28,083 nucleotides of DNA from JBCKUK01 sp038924905. GTDB lineage: Bacteria; Pseudomonadota; Gammaproteobacteria; Burkholderiales; Methylophilaceae. The DNA is taken from positions 1 through 28,083 of the forward strand of contig JBCKUK010000015.1 of the NCBI GenBank assembly GCA_038924905.1, given 5' to 3'. Within the stretch, counting starts at the first letter, position 1. Each line of letters starts with the position of its first letter. The notes under the pieces were generated by a model. It did not search any database and was not told where the DNA came from. It saw nothing but the letters and a program-made list of their open reading frames with translations. Shown piece by piece: positions 17,295-25,326 of the stretch. The position numbers were made by a program, and so were the translations under genes.

Positions 17295-18270
17295 CTTGCG
17301 GCTTTTTTTCCAAATCAAGACGCTGCAAGAACTTTGCCAGCTCTGGCGGCAAAGGTGCAACCAGCTTGAGTTTCTCGCCTGACAAAGGGTGACGAATACT
17401 GGTTTCGGCAGAATGCAGAAACATGCGCTTTAAGCCACGCTTTTGCATGGCTTTATTCACAGCAAAGTCGCCGTATTTATCATCCCCCACAATCGGGAAG
17501 CCCAAATGTGCCAATTGCACGCGTAACTGATGTGTGCGCCCGGTGACAAGCTGCGCCTCCAGCAAGCTAAACTGTTCATTTCTTTCCTGGCCATAATTTT
17601 TGCGCAAATAAAAAATAGTTTCAGACTCCTGACCGCCCTCTTGCACCGATACCCGACGTTCGCCACTCGCCAGAACATATTTTTGCAGCGGCAGCAGCAC
17701 ACGCTTTTTCTTTTCTGTCCAACTGCCATGCACCAGCATGACATAGCGCTTATCTGTTTGATTGTTGCGTATCGCATCATGCAACGCGACCAGCGCAGCG
17801 CGCTTTTTGGCCAGCATCAGCACGCCCGAGGTTTCGCGGTCTAACCTGTGTACCAATTCAAGAAATTTGGCATGTGGCCGCTCCATGCGCAGCTGTTCAA
17901 TCACGCCGCGGCTAATGCCACTGCCGCCATGCACAGCAAAACCAGCCGGTTTATCAACCACCAGAAAAGCATCATCTTCAAAAATAATGGATTGTTCAAA
18001 TTTTGGCTTAACAGGCGCTTTATTCGCTGGCAATTCATCTTTAGTGGCCGTGCGAACAGGAGGAATACGCACCAGATCGCCCATAGCCAAGCGATAGGCA
18101 GCATCAATACGTTTGCTGTTGACGCGTACTTCACCACTGCGCAAGATGCGATAAATGTGGCTTTTAGGCACACCCTTGAGTGTTTTACACAAAAAATTGT
18201 CTATACGCTGCCCGGCGCTGCCTTCATCGATGGTCAATGTATTTACGCTTGCTTTGCTTAAATTGGTCAT
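17287..18270 (-). CDS. rluC: 23S rRNA pseudouridine synthase, RluC type
   Basis: Makes pseudouridines at 955/2504/2580 (E. coli numbering) of 23S rRNA. 327 residues. N-terminal S4 RNA-binding domain (about 12-75, GQRIDNFLCKTLKGVPKSHIYRILRSG split as GQRIDNFL and IYRILRSGEVRVN), then the RluA-type catalytic domain with Asp in VHRLDRETSGVLM, KRYVMLVHG, and GRTHQLRVQLAHLGFPIVGDDKYG. First gene of a four-gene minus-strand operon and divergent from rne, a conserved pairing in beta- and gammaproteobacteria. RluC rather than RluD/RluA is inferred from the rne neighbour and from the basic VRIPPVR linker. Confidence 0.93.
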   Translation of the reverse strand: MTNLSKASVNTLTIDEGSAGQRIDNFLCKTLKGVPKSHIYRILRSGEVRVNSKRIDAAYRLAMGDLVRIPPVRTATKDELPANKAPVKPKFEQSIIFEDDAFLVVDKPAGFAVHGGSGISRGVIEQLRMERPHAKFLELVHRLDRETSGVLMLAKKRAALVALHDAIRNNQTDKRYVMLVHGSWTEKKKRVLLPLQKYVLASGERRVSVQEGGQESETIFYLRKNYGQERNEQFSLLEAQLVTGRTHQLRVQLAHLGFPIVGDDKYGDFAVNKAMQKRGLKRMFLHSAETSIRHPLSGEKLKLVAPLPPELAKFLQRLDLEKKPQDA

Positions 18271-18857
18271 CTCACCTATACTACGCGTACCTCGATTAAA
18301 TGCGCTAAGCGCTTAATTCGAGAATGAATTAGTGGCAACAAACGAATACCTTGGTTAATCTCGCTCGCCAAATAAAATAAGTAGCGATTTTTGTAACAAA
18401 TAATTGCGCTCAAGCCGCCGCAGAATAAATTACCAATACAACGCACGGCTGGTTTTTGAATCACTAAGGATTTGCTGGATAACTAGAATTTTAGCCGATA
18501 TTGTCGGCTAAGCCGAGTTAAAGCTATCGGACAGAATAAACATACTTAAGACTAACCCTCAACAGTTTGCGGATAGTTTCGTGAACAAGTACAAACTAAT
18601 ACCATAAGTCTGGTATTAAAAATCCTTTCCAACAATCATACCGGTTGGTTAAGGTGGCACCGAGATGCCAAATGTTGATGTGTTTAACTTAATGCTGCAA
18701 CCTCACAATTTAGCGCTGCTCGTGCAATGTTGATACCCGCCGTTAAGGCCGTATTTACGTCACTATATATCTAGCCAATCCCGGAAACCCGGCTAATCTC
18801 CGCCTGCCACTACACATGGCAGTATCTGCAAGCCCGCTTGAGCGCGGGAGTCATACA
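18271..18857. promoter_or_regulatory. 587-bp rluC-rne intergenic region and rne leader, rich in inverted repeats
   Basis: No supported gene. Perfect inverted repeats: TTAGCCGA/TCGGCTAA (18491-18498/18504-18511), TAATACCA/TGGTATTA (18597-18604/18611-18618), TGGCA/TGCCA (18655-18659/18666-18670), TAGCC/GGCTA (18772-18776/18791-18795) and CTGCCA/TGGCAG (18804-18809/18817-18822), plus CCCGC/GCGGG at 18833-18848. TATATAT at 18764-18770 may be a -10 for rne but lacks a good -35. RNase E is known to autoregulate through its 5' leader in E. coli; a similar role here is inference. Confidence 0.5.
18833..18850 (+). promoter_or_regulatory. Hairpin that pairs with the rne Shine-Dalgarno
   Basis: CCCGC (18833-18837), a 6-nt loop, then GCGGG (18844-18848), immediately followed by AG. 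The GGGAG of the 3' arm is the Shine-Dalgarno for ATG 18858, so folding would hide the ribosome site. Two further short hairpins lie just upstream (18772-18795 and 18804-18822). Confidence 0.5.
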
Positions 18858-21332
18858 ATGAAACGCATGCTATTTAATGCGACGCAGTCAGAAGAACTGC
18901 GCGTCGCGATTGTCGATGGACAAAAACTGGTTGATCTCGATATTGAATCCGCTGGTAAAGAACAACGCAAAAGCAATATCTACAAGGGTGTCATCACCCG
19001 AATTGAGCCTTCACTCGAAGCTGCCTTTGTCAATTACGGTACCGACAGGCACGGCTTTCTGCCATTCAAGGAAATCTCACGCAGCTATTTTTCCAGTGAT
19101 GCCGACGCAGGTCGTGCGCGCATTCAAGATGTACTCAAGGAAGGCCAGGAACTGATTGTCCAGGTAGATAAGGACGAGCGTGGCAACAAGGGCGCTGCGC
19201 TCACCACCTACATCTCGCTGGCTGGCCGCTATTTGGTGCTGATGCCGAACAACCCACGTGGTGGCGGTGTTTCGCGTCGCATAGAGGGCGAAGATCGCAA
19301 CGAACTGCGTGACGTGCTGGCGCAACTGGAAATACCAGGTGGCATGAGCATCATCGCACGTACTGCTGGTATTGGCCGAAATCTTGAAGAGCTGCAATGG
19401 GATATGAACTACCTGCTGCAACTATGGACAGCGGTAGAGGGCGCATCCACCACCCAAAGCGGCGCATTCCTGATTTACCAGGAAGGAAGCCTGGTTATTC
19501 GCGCTATCCGTGACTATTTTCAGCCGGATATTGGCGAAATCCTTATTGATACGCCGGATATATACGAGCAAGCCCTGCAGTTCATGAATCACGTCATGCC
19601 TGGCAACGTAGCGTGTGTGAAACTGTATCAGGATGAAGTCCCGCTATTTTCGCGCTTCCAGATCGAGCATCAGATTGAAACCGCGTTTTCACGCGAAGTG
19701 CGTTTGCCATCTGGCGGTGCAATTGTCATTGACCATACTGAGGCGCTGGTTTCGGTGGACGTGAATTCCGGCCGTTCTACCCGAGGCAGCGATATTGAAC
19801 ACACTGCCTTTAATACCAATCTGGAAGCTGCCGATGAAGTGGCGCGCCAATTACGTTTGCGTGACTTGGGCGGCTTGGTGGTGATCGACTTTATCGATAT
19901 GGAAAGTGCACGCAACCAGCGTGCAGTTGAAAATCGTCTGCACGATGCGCTGCATTACGACCGTGCGCGTGTACAAACCGGCAAGATATCGCGCTTTGGA
20001 TTGCTTGAATTATCGCGTCAGCGTTTACGGCCTAGCTTGGGTGAATCCAATCACATCCCCTGCCCGCGCTGCCATGGTACTGGCCATATTCGCGGTATAG
20101 AATCTACCGCGCTGCATATCTTGCGCATCACACAAGAAGAGGCCATGAAAGAAAACAACGCAATTATTCAGGTGCAGTTACCGGTTGAAGCGGCCACTTT
20201 CCTGCTTAATGAAAAACGTGCTGATATTCGTAAAATTGAAGAGCGCATGGGTGTTGAGGTGGTGCTGATTCCTAATATTCATCTGGAAACGCCCAACTAC
20301 ACGATTACCCGCATCAAGAGCGACGACATTACGGAAGGAACTGCCCGCGCCAGCTATCAAATGGTAGAAATGCCAGCCAAAGAGGAGCTGGCAGTCGCTG
20401 AACAAGAGCAAAAAGCCGTACGTGTTGAGGCTGCAGTCAAGGGAATTACACCTGCAAGGCCTGCGCCCATTAGTACTGAGAAAGTGACATCTGGCAAACC
20501 TGGATTAATCAGCCGTATCAAGAGCTTTTTTGGTAACAGTGAGAATAGCGGGCAAGAGGCTGCGTCACTGGCACCTGTGCGCCGAGAAAAAAGCCGCAGC
20601 TATGCTGGCCGTAATAAAGCGGGTCGTAATCGTAACAACCGTAATAATCGCGGCGCCGAACGCGGTGAGCGCCCTATGGGAGAGCTTACAAGCGGCAATC
20701 GTCCCCAGCAACAGCCGCGTCAAAATCAGCAAGTGCAGCGTAACGACAAGAATGATCGTGGGCAGGCCGGCCACAATAAACCACAAGCCACGCCAGTGGG
20801 TGCTATAGAAGCTGCGGGCGAACCACGCAGCCGCCGTGGCGGCCGTAATAACCGCCGTGATCGCGGTCCACGAGGTAGCAAAAATCCAGCGCAAAACCAG
20901 CAGCTTATAGATGAGAATAACAATGAAGTCGCCCAGCCGCGTGTAGAGCCAGTGGAAGAAATTAGGGCTGAATCAATTGCACCTTCGGTAGAAATGAGGA
21001 CCGAAACTATCCCAAAAAATACAGCGGCTACAGAAAAGAAAGTGGCGAAAGCTCCTAAAGCAGAAGCTGTGAGTGATGACGCTGCGGTTAATGATAAAGA
21101 CAAGGCAAACAAAAAACCGCGCCCTGCTCGTCCTCGCAAGGCAGCTGCCAAACCGGCAGATTTGGCTGCCAGTGGTTTACAGCTGGTAGAAACCAAGGCT
21201 GAAAAGGCCAGAGCACCTATTGCAGCAGCAGCGGAAGCGCCAAAAAAATCGCGTAAACCAGCCGCATGGCAGAAGAAAGTGGCTGAAACTCCAAAAGAAG
21301 AGCCGTTGGTGATTGTGCAAACACAGAAATAA
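18858..21332 (+). CDS. rne: Ribonuclease E
   Basis: Endoribonuclease of the RNA degradosome, acting in mRNA decay and rRNA/tRNA processing. 824 residues from ATG 18858, chosen because GGGAG lies 7-8 nt upstream and the protein then starts MKRMLFNATQSEELRVAI as in the family; an upstream TTG-type extension to 18816 overlaps leader hairpins. S1 domain about 35-125, catalytic Asp301 (VDVNSGRSTRG) and Asp344 (VVIDFIDME), zinc link CPRCHGTGH (Cys402, Cys405). After about residue 510 the chain is disordered. It holds a short amphipathic GLISRIKSFFG (about 549-559), then Arg/Asn-rich (610-690) and Ala/Lys-rich stretches like RNA-binding and scaffold regions. E. coli RNase E is longer (1061). Confidence 0.95.
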   Translation: MKRMLFNATQSEELRVAIVDGQKLVDLDIESAGKEQRKSNIYKGVITRIEPSLEAAFVNYGTDRHGFLPFKEISRSYFSSDADAGRARIQDVLKEGQELIVQVDKDERGNKGAALTTYISLAGRYLVLMPNNPRGGGVSRRIEGEDRNELRDVLAQLEIPGGMSIIARTAGIGRNLEELQWDMNYLLQLWTAVEGASTTQSGAFLIYQEGSLVIRAIRDYFQPDIGEILIDTPDIYEQALQFMNHVMPGNVACVKLYQDEVPLFSRFQIEHQIETAFSREVRLPSGGAIVIDHTEALVSVDVNSGRSTRGSDIEHTAFNTNLEAADEVARQLRLRDLGGLVVIDFIDMESARNQRAVENRLHDALHYDRARVQTGKISRFGLLELSRQRLRPSLGESNHIPCPRCHGTGHIRGIESTALHILRITQEEAMKENNAIIQVQLPVEAATFLLNEKRADIRKIEERMGVEVVLIPNIHLETPNYTITRIKSDDITEGTARASYQMVEMPAKEELAVAEQEQKAVRVEAAVKGITPARPAPISTEKVTSGKPGLISRIKSFFGNSENSGQEAASLAPVRREKSRSYAGRNKAGRNRNNRNNRGAERGERPMGELTSGNRPQQQPRQNQQVQRNDKNDRGQAGHNKPQATPVGAIEAAGEPRSRRGGRNNRRDRGPRGSKNPAQNQQLIDENNNEVAQPRVEPVEEIRAESIAPSVEMRTETIPKNTAATEKKVAKAPKAEAVSDDAAVNDKDKANKKPRPARPRKAAAKPADLAASGLQLVETKAEKARAPIAAAAEAPKKSRKPAAWQKKVAETPKEEPLVIVQTQK

Positions 21333-21350
21333 AGCTTGATGCACTAACAC

Positions 21351-21379
21351 AAAAAGCCCTGAGCAATCAGGGCTTTTTT
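21351..21379. terminator. Bidirectional intrinsic terminator between rne and uvrB
   Basis: AAAAAGCCCTGA, loop GCAA, TCAGGGCTTTTTT: a 7-bp GC-rich stem extended by A/T pairs, with a T run on the plus strand (21374-21379) and, read on the minus strand, the A run at 21351-21355 gives the T run. It fits the ends of the convergent rne (stop 21332) and uvrB (stop 21389). Confidence 0.9.
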
Positions 21380-21388
21380 ATTTACTGC

Positions 21389-23449
21389 CTATGAATTTGG
21401 GCTGGCCATATCATCCGGCACTTCTGCCCCATAAAACTTCACCCTGAGCTTCTTTAACTGGTCGCGGAAATCGGCAGCTTTTTCAAACTCCAGATTTTTC
21501 GCACTGTCGTGCATCGCCTTCTCCAGACGCTTCATTTCCTTAACAATCTGTTTCTCACTCAAGGCCTCATAACTCGCTTGTGTTTGCGCGTCTTTCAGTT
21601 CGCGTTGCGCTTCGTCTTTATCATACACACCGTCAATAATGTCTTTGATGCTCTTGGCAATGCCTACCGGTATGATGCCGTGAGCTTCATTAAACAGCAT
21701 TTGTTTTTTGCGACGGCGGTTAGTTTCGTCAATTGCCGCTTGCATTGAGCGCGTAATTTTATTGCCGTAAAAAATAACTTTGCCATTCAAATTACGTGCA
21801 GCGCGCCCCGAGATCTGAATCAGTGAACGTTCGGAGCGCAAAAATCCTTCCTTGTCGGCATCGAGCACTGCCACAAGTGAAACTTCTGGGATATCCAGCC
21901 CCTCGCGTAGCAGGTTAATACCCACCAACACATCAAACTCGCCCAAACGCAAATCACGGATAATCTCAACGCGTTCAATCGTATCAATATCCGAGTGCAA
22001 ATAGCGCACTTTAACGCCGTGTTCAGCCAGGTAGTCTGTCAGGTCTTCCGCCATGCGTTTGGTCAGTGTGACGGCCAGCACACGCTCGTCCACAGCCACA
22101 CGTAGCTTGATTTCGGAAAGTAAATCATCCACTTGCGTGTCCGCAGGTTTAACGAAAATTTCCGGGTCTATCAGGCCAGTTGGCCGCGCAACCTGTTCAA
22201 CAACCTGCTCCGCGTGCGCGGCTTCATAATCTGCTGGTGTGGCAGAGATAAACACGCATTGGTGCATAACTTTTTCAAACTCCTCGAATTTAAGCGGGCG
22301 ATTATCCAGCGCCGATGGCAAACGGAAACCATAATCCACCAGATTTTCCTTACGCGAGCGGTCACCTTTATACATGGCGCCAATTTGCGGTACGGTGACG
22401 TGGCTTTCATCCAAAATCATCAACGCATTATTCGGCAAATAATCAATCAGCGTTGGCGGCGGATCGCCTGCACTACGGCCGGACAAGTGGCGCGAGTAGT
22501 TCTCGATGCCTTTACAAAAGCCAATCTCGTTAAGCATCTCCAAATCAAAACGGGTACGCTGTTCAATGCGTTGCGCCTCTACCAGCTTGCCGGTCTTAAT
22601 GAAAAAGTCTGCGCGCTCACGCAACTCTACCTTGATTTTTTCTATGGCGCGCACGGTAGTCTCGCGCGGCGTCACGTAATGACTGGAGGGGTAAACCGTA
22701 TAGAGCTGGACCTTATTGAATATCTGCCCAGTAAGCGGGTCAAACAAAGTGAGAGATTCAACAACGTCGTCAAACAACGAAATGCGCACTGCGGTCTCGG
22801 AGTTTTCTGCCGGAAAAACATCAATCACATCACCGCGCACACGAAAAGCGCCGCGGTCAAAATCAAACTCATTGCGGTTGTATTGCATGCCTACCAGGCG
22901 CAAAATTGCGTCGCGCTGGCTCATCTTGCTGCCTTGCTGCAAGTGCAAAACCATACCGTGGTAATCCACCGGGTCACCGATACCGTAAATGGCGGAGACA
23001 GAGGCAACAATAATGCTGTCTTCGCGCTCCAACAGCGCTTTAGTGGCCGAGAGCCGCATCTGCTCAATGTGCTCATTGATGCTGGAATCTTTTTCGATAA
23101 ACAAATCGCGCGCAGGCACGTAGGCTTCCGGCTGGTAGTAATCGTAGTATGAAACGAAATATTCCACCGCGTTATTGGGGAAAAACTCGCGGAATTCTGA
23201 ATAGAGCTGCGCTGCCAGTGTTTTATTTGGTGCCATCACAATCGCCGGGCGGCCAGTACGCGCGATGACATTGGCCATAGTGAAGGTCTTGCCTGAGCCG
23301 GTTACACCGAGCAGGGTTTGGTACTTCAGGCCCCTATTGATACCATCGGTAAGTTTTTCTATGGCCTGCGGCTGATCTCCCGCAGGCTGAAAAGGCTGAA
23401 AAAGCTGATATTTACTGTTAGGAAAAGTGACAAACACGTTTAGCGCCAT
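21389..23449 (-). CDS. uvrB: Excinuclease ABC subunit B
   Basis: DNA-loading and damage-verifying helicase of nucleotide excision repair; partner of UvrA and UvrC. 686 residues. Walker A GVTGSGKTFTMA (about 48-59), the beta-hairpin region YYDYYQPEAYVP, DEAD-like DESHVTVPQ, SATPADYE, helicase C-terminal motifs (REGLDIPEVSLVAVLDADKEGF split as REGLDIPEVS, QISGRAARN), and the UvrC-binding coiled-coil motif near the C-terminus (KNLEFEKAADFRDQLKKL). ATG 23449 directly abuts the TTA target duplication of an inserted element, whose terminus supplies AGAGG 7 nt upstream. A GTG at 23437 (MFVTFPNS) is an alternative, possibly original start, without a clear ribosome site. Confidence 0.97.
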   Translation of the reverse strand: MALNVFVTFPNSKYQLFQPFQPAGDQPQAIEKLTDGINRGLKYQTLLGVTGSGKTFTMANVIARTGRPAIVMAPNKTLAAQLYSEFREFFPNNAVEYFVSYYDYYQPEAYVPARDLFIEKDSSINEHIEQMRLSATKALLEREDSIIVASVSAIYGIGDPVDYHGMVLHLQQGSKMSQRDAILRLVGMQYNRNEFDFDRGAFRVRGDVIDVFPAENSETAVRISLFDDVVESLTLFDPLTGQIFNKVQLYTVYPSSHYVTPRETTVRAIEKIKVELRERADFFIKTGKLVEAQRIEQRTRFDLEMLNEIGFCKGIENYSRHLSGRSAGDPPPTLIDYLPNNALMILDESHVTVPQIGAMYKGDRSRKENLVDYGFRLPSALDNRPLKFEEFEKVMHQCVFISATPADYEAAHAEQVVEQVARPTGLIDPEIFVKPADTQVDDLLSEIKLRVAVDERVLAVTLTKRMAEDLTDYLAEHGVKVRYLHSDIDTIERVEIIRDLRLGEFDVLVGINLLREGLDIPEVSLVAVLDADKEGFLRSERSLIQISGRAARNLNGKVIFYGNKITRSMQAAIDETNRRRKKQMLFNEAHGIIPVGIAKSIKDIIDGVYDKDEAQRELKDAQTQASYEALSEKQIVKEMKRLEKAMHDSAKNLEFEKAADFRDQLKKLRVKFYGAEVPDDMASPNS

Positions 23450-23452
23450 TTA

Positions 23453-23471
23453 GGAACCTCTGATTAAGTCC
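23453..23471 (+). repeat. Left terminal inverted repeat of the MITE-like element
   Basis: 19 bp, identical to the reverse complement of 23808-23826. Read toward uvrB (minus strand) its outer end gives AGAGG followed by 7-8 nt and the uvrB ATG. Confidence 0.9.
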
Positions 23472-23807
23472 CACATGGCCACGCACTTGGCCTTGCGGGG
23501 CGGGATGCAAGGAAGGCGACGACGCGCGAATGGCCATTCCCTTCGCTAGGAGCCTGACGCTACAGACCGCCCGCAAAAACCAGTGCCCTTCGGGTTGCGT
23601 TAAATTTGAGTGCTTGCTTTGTTGCATCACTTGGCTTCGTAGAGTAGCCACTTCGACACGGTATCGCGAAGCGCAGGTGCGGAAGAGGTGGCTGGGGCGC
23701 ACTTCCCGCAAACGGCTGGCTACGCCAGTAACGTGTCCGTGCGCCCCCACGACCTGCGCGATGCGCCTTGCAATCATCTCAAATTTAACAGCAACGTGGT
23801 TCATGGC

Positions 23808-23826
23808 GGACTTAATCAGAGGTTCC
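23808..23826 (-). repeat. Right terminal inverted repeat of the MITE-like element
   Basis: 19 bp, perfect inverted copy of 23453-23471; followed directly by TTA (23827-23829), the second copy of the target duplication. Confidence 0.9.
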
Positions 23827-23841
23827 TTAAGTTAGCTTTGT

Positions 23842-23850
23842 ATTCTAGCA
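23842..23850 (-). promoter_or_regulatory. Possible pre-insertion uvrB promoter (extended -10)
   Basis: On the minus strand 23850-23842 reads TGCTAGAAT, an extended -10 (TGn + TAGAAT). Without the inserted element it would lie about 20 nt from the uvrB ATG; now it is about 390 nt away. No convincing -35 is seen, so this is tentative. The rest of 23830-24085 holds no supported gene. Confidence 0.35.
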
Positions 23851-24098
23851 AGACAAGCCCAGAACTTCGTGCATTTTTTTCTAGTCACTCGCTCGGGCCA
23901 CCACCAAACTTGTGCCTGATAAATATTTTCAAAATAAACACCAGGAATTAAACAGCCGAGCAATTCGAGGGGGCTGTTGATTGCAAAGTTGAGTGTTAAT
24001 TAGCAGATTGCAGGTTTCGTCGGATAAGTTTTATGCGTAAAATCATGGCTTGACGCAACTTACCTGAAACTTACCCGACCCAAGCAAGGATTTTTATT

Positions 24099-25292
24099 TT
24101 GGAATTATCCAGACTAGTTCAAGCCATCAAGGAATCACCCACTCTCGCAGTCACAGCACGCGCAGCTAAACTCAAAGCGGAAGGTCACGATATCATTGGC
24201 CTTGGCGCTGGTGAACCGGATTTTGATACCCCGCAACATATTAAGGATGCGGCCAAGAAGGCCATTGATGCCGGCTTTACCAAGTACACGCCGGTGGCCG
24301 GGACACCGGGCTTAAAAAAAGCGGTTGTCGCCAAATTCAAAAATGAAAATGGTTTGGACTACAGCGAAAACGAAGTTATTGTTGGCGCAGGTGGCAAGCA
24401 GTGCATTTTTAATCTTGCACTGGCAGTGCTTAACCCGGGCGATGAAGTCATCGTTGCTGCTCCCTATTGGGTTTCATATGCAGATATTGCACTGGTGGCA
24501 GGTGCCAAGCCTGTGGTTATTCAATGCGGCATTGAGCAAGACTTTAAGCTCCTGCCAGCACAGCTTGAAGCGGCGATTACCCCAAAAACCAGGCTATTCA
24601 TGATCAACTCGCCCTCCAATCCGACTGGTTCGGTGTATACGCTAGCCGAGTTGAAGGCCCTGGGTGAAGTACTCAAGCGCCATACACACGTATTGGTAGC
24701 CACCGATGACATGTATGAACACGTCAACCTCACCGGTGACAAATTTTACAACATCCTGAACGCTACGCCAGAGCTGAAACCGCGCTGCGTGGTGCTCAAT
24801 GGTGTCTCCAAGGCTTATTCCATGACCGGCTGGCGCATTGGCTACGCTGCTGGCCCAGCTAACATCATCAAGGCGATGGAGATATTGCAATCGCAATCCA
24901 CCTCTAATCCAACTTCTATCTCACAAGTGGCTGCACAAGCAGCGCTGGAAGGTCCGCAGGAGTGCATCAAGCCGATGGTTGAGGCCTTCATCAAGCGTCA
25001 TGACTATGTCGTGGACAGGTTTAACCAAATGCCCGGTATTAAATGCCTTAAGGCTGGCGGCGCATTTTATGTCTTCCCCGATGCGCGTGAGGCGATTGCC
25101 AGCCTGCATAAAACAGGAAAAATCCCTGAGGCTACTGACATGGCATTTTCTGAATACTTGCTTGAAAGCGTGGGGGTGGCGGTAGTGCCAGGATCGGCCT
25201 TCGGCACTGAGGGTTACTTTCGCATTTCGTTCGCCACCTCGATGGACAATCTGCGTCACGCACTAGACCGTATTGCCAGTGCCTTAGCCTAA
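24099..25292 (+). CDS. Class I aminotransferase, aspartate (possibly also prephenate) aminotransferase
   Basis: PLP enzyme of subgroup Ib, moving amino groups between aspartate/glutamate and their keto acids; some members also transaminate prephenate. 397 residues. It begins MELSRLVQAIKESPTLAVTA; GLGAGEPDFDTP (about 35-46) and YTPVAGTPGLKKA lie in the small domain. Further on are NSPSNPTG, ATDDMYEHV, the PLP lysine in NGVSKAYSMTGWRIGYAAGP, and the substrate arginine in FRISFATS. TTG 24099 is the start: no ATG is in frame for about 165 codons, and AAGGA lies 8 nt upstream. Monocistronic, convergent with the broken asmA gene 34 bp away. Substrate range is uncertain. Confidence 0.93.
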   Translation: MELSRLVQAIKESPTLAVTARAAKLKAEGHDIIGLGAGEPDFDTPQHIKDAAKKAIDAGFTKYTPVAGTPGLKKAVVAKFKNENGLDYSENEVIVGAGGKQCIFNLALAVLNPGDEVIVAAPYWVSYADIALVAGAKPVVIQCGIEQDFKLLPAQLEAAITPKTRLFMINSPSNPTGSVYTLAELKALGEVLKRHTHVLVATDDMYEHVNLTGDKFYNILNATPELKPRCVVLNGVSKAYSMTGWRIGYAAGPANIIKAMEILQSQSTSNPTSISQVAAQAALEGPQECIKPMVEAFIKRHDYVVDRFNQMPGIKCLKAGGAFYVFPDAREAIASLHKTGKIPEATDMAFSEYLLESVGVAVVPGSAFGTEGYFRISFATSMDNLRHALDRIASALA

Positions 25293-25326
25293 AACTTAAA
25301 GTGTCAGATTAAAGCGTCTGGCAATA

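Larger units (their letters stand above)
23453..23826. mobile_element. MITE-like non-autonomous element with perfect terminal inverted repeats
   Basis: The left end GGAACCTCTGATTAAGTCC (23453-23471) is the exact reverse complement of the right end at 23808-23826. A direct TTA flanks it on both sides (23450-23452 and 23827-23829), a 3-bp target duplication of the TNA type known for the IS1031/IS427 branches of IS5. The 374-bp interior has no transposase. It holds further perfect inverted pairs: GTTAAATTTGAG/CTCAAATTTAAC (23599-23610/23778-23789), GGGGCGCAC/GTGCGCCCC (23694-23702/23739-23747) and CTGGC-TAC-GCCAG (23716-23728). An open frame of 128 codons (23804 to 23418, minus) crosses it and the uvrB start; I consider it spurious. 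Family parentage is inference. Confidence 0.8.

Noticed and set aside
18276..18464. 62-codon minus-strand frame upstream of rluC
   Set aside because: No recognisable domain, no convincing ribosome site; could be real but nothing supports it.
20726..21196. 156-codon minus-strand frame inside the rne tail
   Set aside because: Antisense of the low-complexity Arg/Ala-rich RNase E tail; hydrophobic look comes from reversed GC-rich codons.
22133..23152. 339-codon plus-strand open frame opposite uvrB
   Set aside because: Shadow of the uvrB reading frame; composition is that of a reversed gene and no family motif or ribosome site is seen.
23418..23804. 128-codon minus-strand frame across the MITE-like element and the uvrB start
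   Set aside because: It spans the terminal repeat and overlaps the uvrB coding start, and its sequence is made of the element's inverted repeats; probably not a protein.
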